In this document: positions 58,983 to 64,000 of the stretch, one piece after another
Layout: each line of letters begins with the position of its first letter
Position numbering within the stretch: position 1 is the stretch's first letter
NCBI GenBank assembly: GCA_932521035.1
Contig: OW051495.1
Location: 2,976,001 to 3,040,000 of the forward strand
Source: Oscheius dolichura
Taxonomy: Eukaryota > Nematoda > Chromadorea > Rhabditida > Rhabditidae
DNA: 64,000 nt
Direction: 5' to 3'
Notes under the pieces: generated by a model
Databases searched by the model: none
The model's input: only the letters and a program-made list of their open reading frames with translations
Told to the model about the DNA's origin: nothing
Position numbers and translations under genes: made by a program

Positions 58983-60126
58983 CTACGCGTGTTTCACATT
59001 CTTATCCACGTTAAACGTCTCCGAAGGATGGTCCTTTTTGAAGTGTTTGCCTATTGCTTCTACATTATTGGTAACAAAAGAACATTTGTTGCATCCCCAG
59101 CTGAAACACCGTAAAATCATTTTGTTTTTGTACTTACCGATGAAAAGAACCGCTGGAATGTGCTTCAGCCGCGTGTTCTTCTTTGCGGTTGTACATATTG
59201 TGCTTATTTGCAAACACTTCTTCGCCACAAAGCTGAAATTTCTCTTTTATTCCTACATTTTTTTGCACTTACATACCATACAAGATTCTGCCGTTCCGGT
59301 TACATTACTTTTTCGCTTACTTGCGTCGGGTGCAATTTTCCTCAAAAAGCTAAGATCAGTGATGGAAGGAGCAATACGACCCCAATCCGGAAAACAATCA
59401 CGAGCTTTTTCGTCTATCAAATCTAGTTCATCTTCCGTACTGAAAGTTCCTACTTTCTTTTGTGTTGATTCAAAGTTACTAGTCAATGCGGACTGTCTGA
59501 GGAGGCACAGTTCTCTCCGAAATCTGATGTTCCATACAGAGATGTGTTTTCATTTCGTTGTTATCCCGGCATTTGAAATCACACAGATGACATTGGTACC
59601 TAAAGTTGTGGTTAGATATTGGAGAACAGGTGAACTTACTGATCAACAGCGATGTGTAAAAGAGAATGTCGAATCCAAGTTGTGTTTTGGAAGGTACTGG
59701 AAGTCATGTAGGCTTTCCCACATTCCTATAATTGATACCTGCCCTTGTTATTCGATATACTTACAGTGCATACATTTTCAGCCTTTGTTTTTTTTCTCTC
59801 ATTTTTGCGATTCAGGAATTCGTTTCTAAATTCAGTAATATACGAGGTAAGAGGGAATTTTCAGTGTCAAAACGATAACAACAGTATTATTGCTTACTTC
59901 ACTTCATAGAGAAGATCTAGGAGAGACGATTCACTGCGCTCTACCAGGGAAACCATTCTGATCGGCTGTTTCATAGGAGGAGGAGGAAGGGTCAACGGCT
60001 CATTACGCCCGTTGGGGAGGACGGCTGAAATTGAAGAAGACCATATCGTATACGGGAAGATAACTCACAGCTCAGCATATAATCCGAATAGTTGAAATGG
60101 CTCGGAGCTTTTTGGAGACGGATCAT
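58983..60126 (-). CDS. C2H2 zinc-finger protein, about 275 aa
   Basis: Minus-strand exons 60069-60126, 59898-60024, 59765-59825, 59640-59725, 59480-59599, 59277-59439, 59138-59232 and 58983-59100 splice in phase. Four fingers are visible: VCTECGKAYMTSSTFQ...RHSLLH, YQCHLCDFKCRDNNEMKTH...EH, CMLCGEEVFANKHNM...EHAAEAH, and GCNKCSFVTNNVEAIGKHFK..H. Between fingers two and three lies an acidic then basic linker (DELDLIDEKARDCFPDWGRI, SKRKS). The N terminus is Pro rich. Fingers are split by introns. Probably a nuclear DNA- or RNA-binding regulator; target unknown. A long plus-strand open frame (58,936-59,829) is antisense shadow. Confidence 0.82.
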
Positions 60127-60496
60127 GGTTGAAGAGAGGCAATGGAAGGGGCAATACCAAAAGTGGAATACGTTGGGAGCGAGCCGGCTTATATAGTGGT
60201 GACCCCGGTAGAAATATCGACCTTTTGGCATGACCTGGATAGTTGAGCCATGGTTTTGATAGGAGATAAAGGCGAGCCGCGCAGCTGGGAAGATGTAATT
60301 AGTGGGTATTACGACTGGGAACAATCAGTTTATGGCAGGGTGACTACGGCGATAACAAAGGAGGAGGCAATTGACTGGCGAGATTTGGATACAGTCATGA
60401 TAACCACGTGAACAAAAGTCTGTAACTACTCCCAATAATATCCTAACATTCTAGATTCTCTGATACAGTAATCTATCATCCACCGGGCAATTGCCT

Positions 60497-60510
60497 AATA
60501 AAATTTTATT
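60497..60510. promoter_or_regulatory. Palindromic poly(A) signal
   Basis: AATAAAATTTTATT reads AATAAA on both strands. On the minus strand it lies about 17 bases past the TGA of the phospho-lyase gene and is its likely 3' processing signal. Confidence 0.65.
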
Positions 60511-60526
60511 ATTGCCTCCAATTGTA

Positions 60527-62159
60527 TCAATAGCCAAGTTTAGTTAGAACCTTGTCGACGGCTTCCACTGTCTCGTTGAGATTTTCCTCATTGAAACAGA
60601 GAGGTGGCTTGATCTTCAGAATATTCCGATAGGGGCCATCAGCATTGAGGAGGATTCCGTAGTCTTGTCGGACCTTCAGAATCAGAGCCAGGGCCAATTC
60701 CGTGTGTGGCTCTCTGGTCTTCCTGTCCTTGACGAAGTCCACTCCGAAGAAGAGGCCGACTCCTCTGGAAAAAGCTATTCTGAGAGGAGAAGGAGGACAC
60801 ACCTGACATCCCCGATACAGTCGTGCTTGGCCATCAGAGCCTTGAATTTCCTCTCGAAGGTCTCTCCCATCCGTTGAGAGTGCTCGAGGAGGTTCTCCTC
60901 CCGGACAACCTTCATCATCGAGAGGACGGCAGTACAGGCCACCGGGTTACCGGCATACTAACATTAAAATTGCCAGAAATAAGGCTCCCTACCGTGTTAA
61001 AGTACTCGCACTCTCCCCCCAGAGCGTCGGCAATCTCCTTCCTCGTGACCACAGCCGACACCGGATAGCCGTTGCCCATCGGTTTTCCCATTGTCAGAAT
61101 GTCCGGGACGAAGCCATCCTCCCACAGCTGGTGTGCCCAGTACTTGGTGCCGACTCTCCCGAACCCGGTCTGTACCTCATCTAGGATCATCACACCTCCA
61201 TGGGATCGGATGTACTCTCCGACGCGTTTGAAGTAGCCGGGAGGGGGGATGACCTGCCCGCCACAGGCTTGGAGTGCCTCGGCCATGTAGCCGGCCACTG
61301 TCCTCTCTCGGCCTTCGATCTCCTCCTGGATGATCTTCTCCACGGCGGCCGCGTAGAATTCTCCTGCTTCTTTGAGCCGATCCCCGTTTTGGAGATCCTC
61401 GTCGGAGAGGCGGTGTACCCCACGGTAGACATCTGGCGTCGGGGCGACGTGGACCCATGTTGGTTTGGGAAGAGACGATCCGTGGTCAAACATATAGGGA
61501 GAGACCTGCATTGCCGATGTCAAATGGCCATGATAGGCACTGAAAGGGATTCTAGGGGAAAGGGAGACGAGAGGCTCACTGGTCCATGACCACGACATCC
61601 GTCTGCCCGGTGTAGTCCTTGGCCAGCCGTAGGGCCAGGTCATTAGCCTCCGACCTGGGAACCCCTCCTTTTTTGGTAATAGGAATGAGTTACCCAGAAT
61701 TGCAGAAAAGAATAGTGTCCAGTCCCGGCAATGTCTGGAGGATGGCCTCGGCACAGTCCGTCAGGGCCGGGGAGATGAACCTGAGGTTGCAGGTGGAGAT
61801 GGCCAACTGCCGGGAGATGTCCGCGACGACGGTCGGATGACAATGGCCGACTGAAAAAGACCATTATAAAGGAGAGGAAGCGCTGAAGGAGACCATGTTG
61901 GACATTGCTGATACAATCCAGGTAACTCTTCCCCGTTTCGTCGAAGACATACTGCATGGAGGCCCGGGAGACGAGAAGGGGATCATCCCGGAAGAAGATC
62001 TCATGTTTAGAACTGAAGGGGAGGATAGCGGAGGATGGAGAGGAGAGCTCACGCTAGGTAATCCTTCCTCTTCTGGAGATAGTACTCCTTAGATTTCGGT
62101 TTAGAGGAAGACTGCTTGTCACTGCCGAAGTAGCCGATGAGTTGGACGAGAAGGTCCAT
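60527..62159 (-). CDS. PLP-dependent phospho-lyase (ETNPPL/PHYKPL family)
   Basis: Minus-strand exons 62053-62159, 61894-62012, 61694-61850, 61580-61654, 60993-61539, 60803-60957 and 60527-60764 give about 465 aa, normal for class-III aminotransferase-fold enzymes. Landmarks: YVFDETGKSYLDCISNVQHV, GHCHPTVV, FCNSGSEANDLALRLA, MDHAYHGH, WVHVAPTPDVYRG, LDEVQTGFGRVG (PLP-binding Asp), DILTMGKPMGNGYPV (PLP-Schiff-base Lys), YFNTYAGNPVACTAVL and ADGPYRNILKIKPPLCF. The vertebrate relatives AGXT2L1/ETNPPL and AGXT2L2/PHYKPL eliminate phosphate from phosphoethanolamine or phosphohydroxylysine. Substrate cannot be decided here; symbol left blank. The ATG at 62159 was chosen because sequence upstream lacks family resemblance. 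Confidence 0.92.
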
Positions 62160-62542
62160 TTGGAGGGGAGGGATGGCCAATAAAATGACCGAAAGTTCCG
62201 AGGAGATGTTGTCGGAATGATGAATGGCCCAGAAGGCGACAAGGACAGTCGCTGCTGGTGATGGTATCGGGGCAGAAGTCTGGGAATATTTCTCGATCAA
62301 AGAATGCCCAGGGCAGACGGCTCCCCTTGGACTTCTCCTCTGCTCATTCCTGGAAGTGGGCCAGAATCCCCTAACTATGAAGAAGATTCATCCTCCTCCT
62401 CCCGTCCTCATCCAGTCCGGTCATCCTCCCGCTTCCCCCAAAGTAGACTAATCCCAGCTTCGCGTTGGTCCCGCCACTATTTGCGTCTGTCTGTGTGTCT
62501 GTCTCTGTCACTCTCGCCCCACTCGGCCGCGTCATTGTGCAG
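62160..62542. promoter_or_regulatory. Divergent promoter region
   Basis: 383 bp between the phospho-lyase start (minus) and the next gene's start (plus). It includes a GTCTGTCT tract near 62,485. The ATG at 62543 directly follows TTGTGCAG, which could be a trans-splice acceptor. No TATA box seen. Confidence 0.4.
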
Positions 62543-64000
62543 ATGGACCCTCTTCCCGGGATGACGGCTCTTGTCAAAGAAGAAAATGGACTTTTTCTCG
62601 ATTCCAAGTTAGTTTTTCTTTATTTTCTCCTTCTTTTATGAATCCCAATTGGAAATTGTCCGTTCGTTTTGAGAATATAGAACGCAGCGAGGGGAGAGGG
62701 ACGGGGGAGAGACGCAGACGCGGAAAAGGCGAGGAGATTGCATAGGGGGAAGCGATCGAGTATTTTATTGATATGTAATACATGTGGAATGGAACGTATA
62801 CTTGAAAAAGCTTATCAAGGAGGAATAAAACATTTGAGGGCATTTTCAGTGACTCTTCGGCATCAAACAGTCAATTCTCCGGTCTGGCCGGCCTCCCGAC
62901 GAAGTCAAATGTATCGTAAGTCAATTTTGACCGATCCCTGAATTACTACAGAGGTTTTAGAATTGGGAATAAGCCAAATGTAGTGAGGAAAAGCAGCCGA
63001 CAGTTGAAGGGGACGCGCGCTTTTCCCCGGGAGCTATATTCCGTGGCTGAGATGTTTCGATCTCCGACTACAAGGGGCGCGACTGTGGAGACGACAATGT
63101 ATTCTGCTAACTATATGGGTTCAACAACATTTAAACTAGAAGAAGACAGGGAACAAAAGGCCCATCGACTGGATTCCATGGCTATGGGATCTTTGGAAGA
63201 GGAAAAGCAACCGCGGGTGGATGTTTCAGAACTGTTGGGATCTTGTCCAGGGTAAGATACGATCTCTTCTATTTGATAAGTTCTTTTTTTAGAGTAACAA
63301 CGTCAAGGAGAAGTCAGCTGAATGCCCAAGAACAACACCAACTGATGGCCGAGTACGTTTCCCCTTTTTTCTTCCTATTTCATTTGTTTCAAGGGGAAAA
63401 TAAGAGAAAGTCGTTTCATTTGCTAACATTGAGTGGATGACTGTTATGTGTTGAATAGAATATTATCCTTTTCTCTCTTTCCAACAGTATTTTCCATCTT
63501 CTTTTCAGTTTCAACAAGCAGCTATGCTCCTTGGCCCCGTCAATCGACGTCATCATGGCCGAAAACATGGACAGCGGGTCAGTTCCTCCTCCCGATTCTT
63601 TGATATTTCAACCCTCAGATTCCCTATGACCAGTAGTAGTGTCCTATTTTCAACTGTGGAAAGGGATCCGAGTCCTGCTTTCGCCGTCTTCAAAAAAGAA
63701 GGAATCAAGCCCATCGTACCAAAGAAGAAGGCCCCCCTTGGGCGCAGTTTCCTCGCCAAAAGTAACAAGTGAGTGAAAACCTTGATTCGCGCACCATCAC
63801 CTCCTTTCATAGAAAAATATAAGAGTACATTGAAACATTTCAGAGAAATAGAAGAAGTCCCTCAAGCGTCGGCAAAAGACATCCAATTCAAGAAGACGGC
63901 AGATGGCGGGTTTGTTCCGTCTCCTCTCTCCTTCTCATCCGGGAAATATTCAGATTGAAGCCTGTGTTCGATGACGATGATGAGGAAAGTGCTATGAACG
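62543..64000 (+). CDS. Unknown protein, 3' end beyond the window
   Basis: Exons 62543-62607, 62850-62915, 62952-63251, 63293-63352, 63509-63577, 63619-63768, 63844-63909 and 63954 to the edge join in phase (every junction is phase 2), about 275 residues so far. Landmarks: MDPLPGMTALVKEENGLFLD, VVRKSSRQLKGTRAFPRELY, TTFKLEEDREQKAHRLDSM, LNAQEQHQLMADFNKQLCSL, PSIDVIMAENMDSG, KKEGIKPIVPKKKAPLGRSF and an acidic FDDDDEESAMN at the edge. It is largely charged, without a signal peptide or membrane span, so probably nuclear or cytosolic. Family not recognised. Confidence 0.75.

Noticed and set aside
58936-59829. 297-codon plus-strand open frame
   Set aside because: Runs antisense across the zinc-finger exons, whose minus-strand splice phases and Cys/His pattern are decisive.

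Overview
The window is nuclear DNA of a nematode. Genes are split into many small exons by GT-AG introns, often only 24-60 nt long, and most stops are followed by AATAAA. The ground-like domain gene at 9.8-11.6 kb belongs to a nematode-specific family. The species is not determined. A UGA-encoded selenoprotein K, many copies of a GTTTC promoter-type motif like the nematode piRNA/snRNA element, and loose splice acceptors would suit a lineage outside Caenorhabditis, perhaps an early-branching chromadorean such as Plectus; that is inference.

Layout. 1-9.8 kb: no convincing gene; it holds hairpin elements, a tRNA-like sequence and GTTTC-motif copies. 9.8-11.6 kb (+): secreted ground-like protein. 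11.7-22.4 kb: gene-free, with a TTAA-flanked MITE, two large GTTTC-motif clusters and a 490-bp hairpin element. 22.4-24.1 kb (+): class A peptide GPCR. 25.0-31.9 kb (+): tail-anchored protein rich in tyrosine motifs. 32.2-42.1 kb (+): protein with a PH domain fused to a full actin-like domain. The last two may be one gene, because an alternative donor before the membrane anchor joins them in frame. 43.2-44.7 kb (+): possible coilin-like gene with an in-frame TAG. 45.4-45.7 kb (+): 3' end of an unknown gene. 46.2-52.5 kb (-): NAPE-PLD, an unknown protein and a divergent G-alpha, head to tail and possibly partly operonic. 52.5-57.0 kb: AT-rich, repeats and a decayed coding remnant. 57.0-57.6 kb (-): selenoprotein K with a SECIS candidate. 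58.2-58.7 kb (+): BET1 SNARE. 59.0-60.1 kb (-): C2H2 zinc-finger protein. 60.5-62.2 kb (-): PLP-dependent phospho-lyase of the ETNPPL/PHYKPL family. 62.5 kb to the end (+): unknown protein, cut by the window edge.

The genes do not form one pathway. NAPE-PLD and the phospho-lyase both belong to ethanolamine-phospholipid metabolism. The GPCR and G-alpha are signalling proteins, but nothing here links them. The most notable signals are the UGA/SECIS selenoprotein K, the clusters of a spaced GTTTC...ATAA motif that may be small-RNA promoters, the PH-actin fusion with its possible membrane-anchored splice form, a G-alpha that has lost its GTPase residues, and introns of 24 and 28 nt.

All exon models were made by eye from splice signals, reading phase and family resemblance; no alignment or transcript was available.
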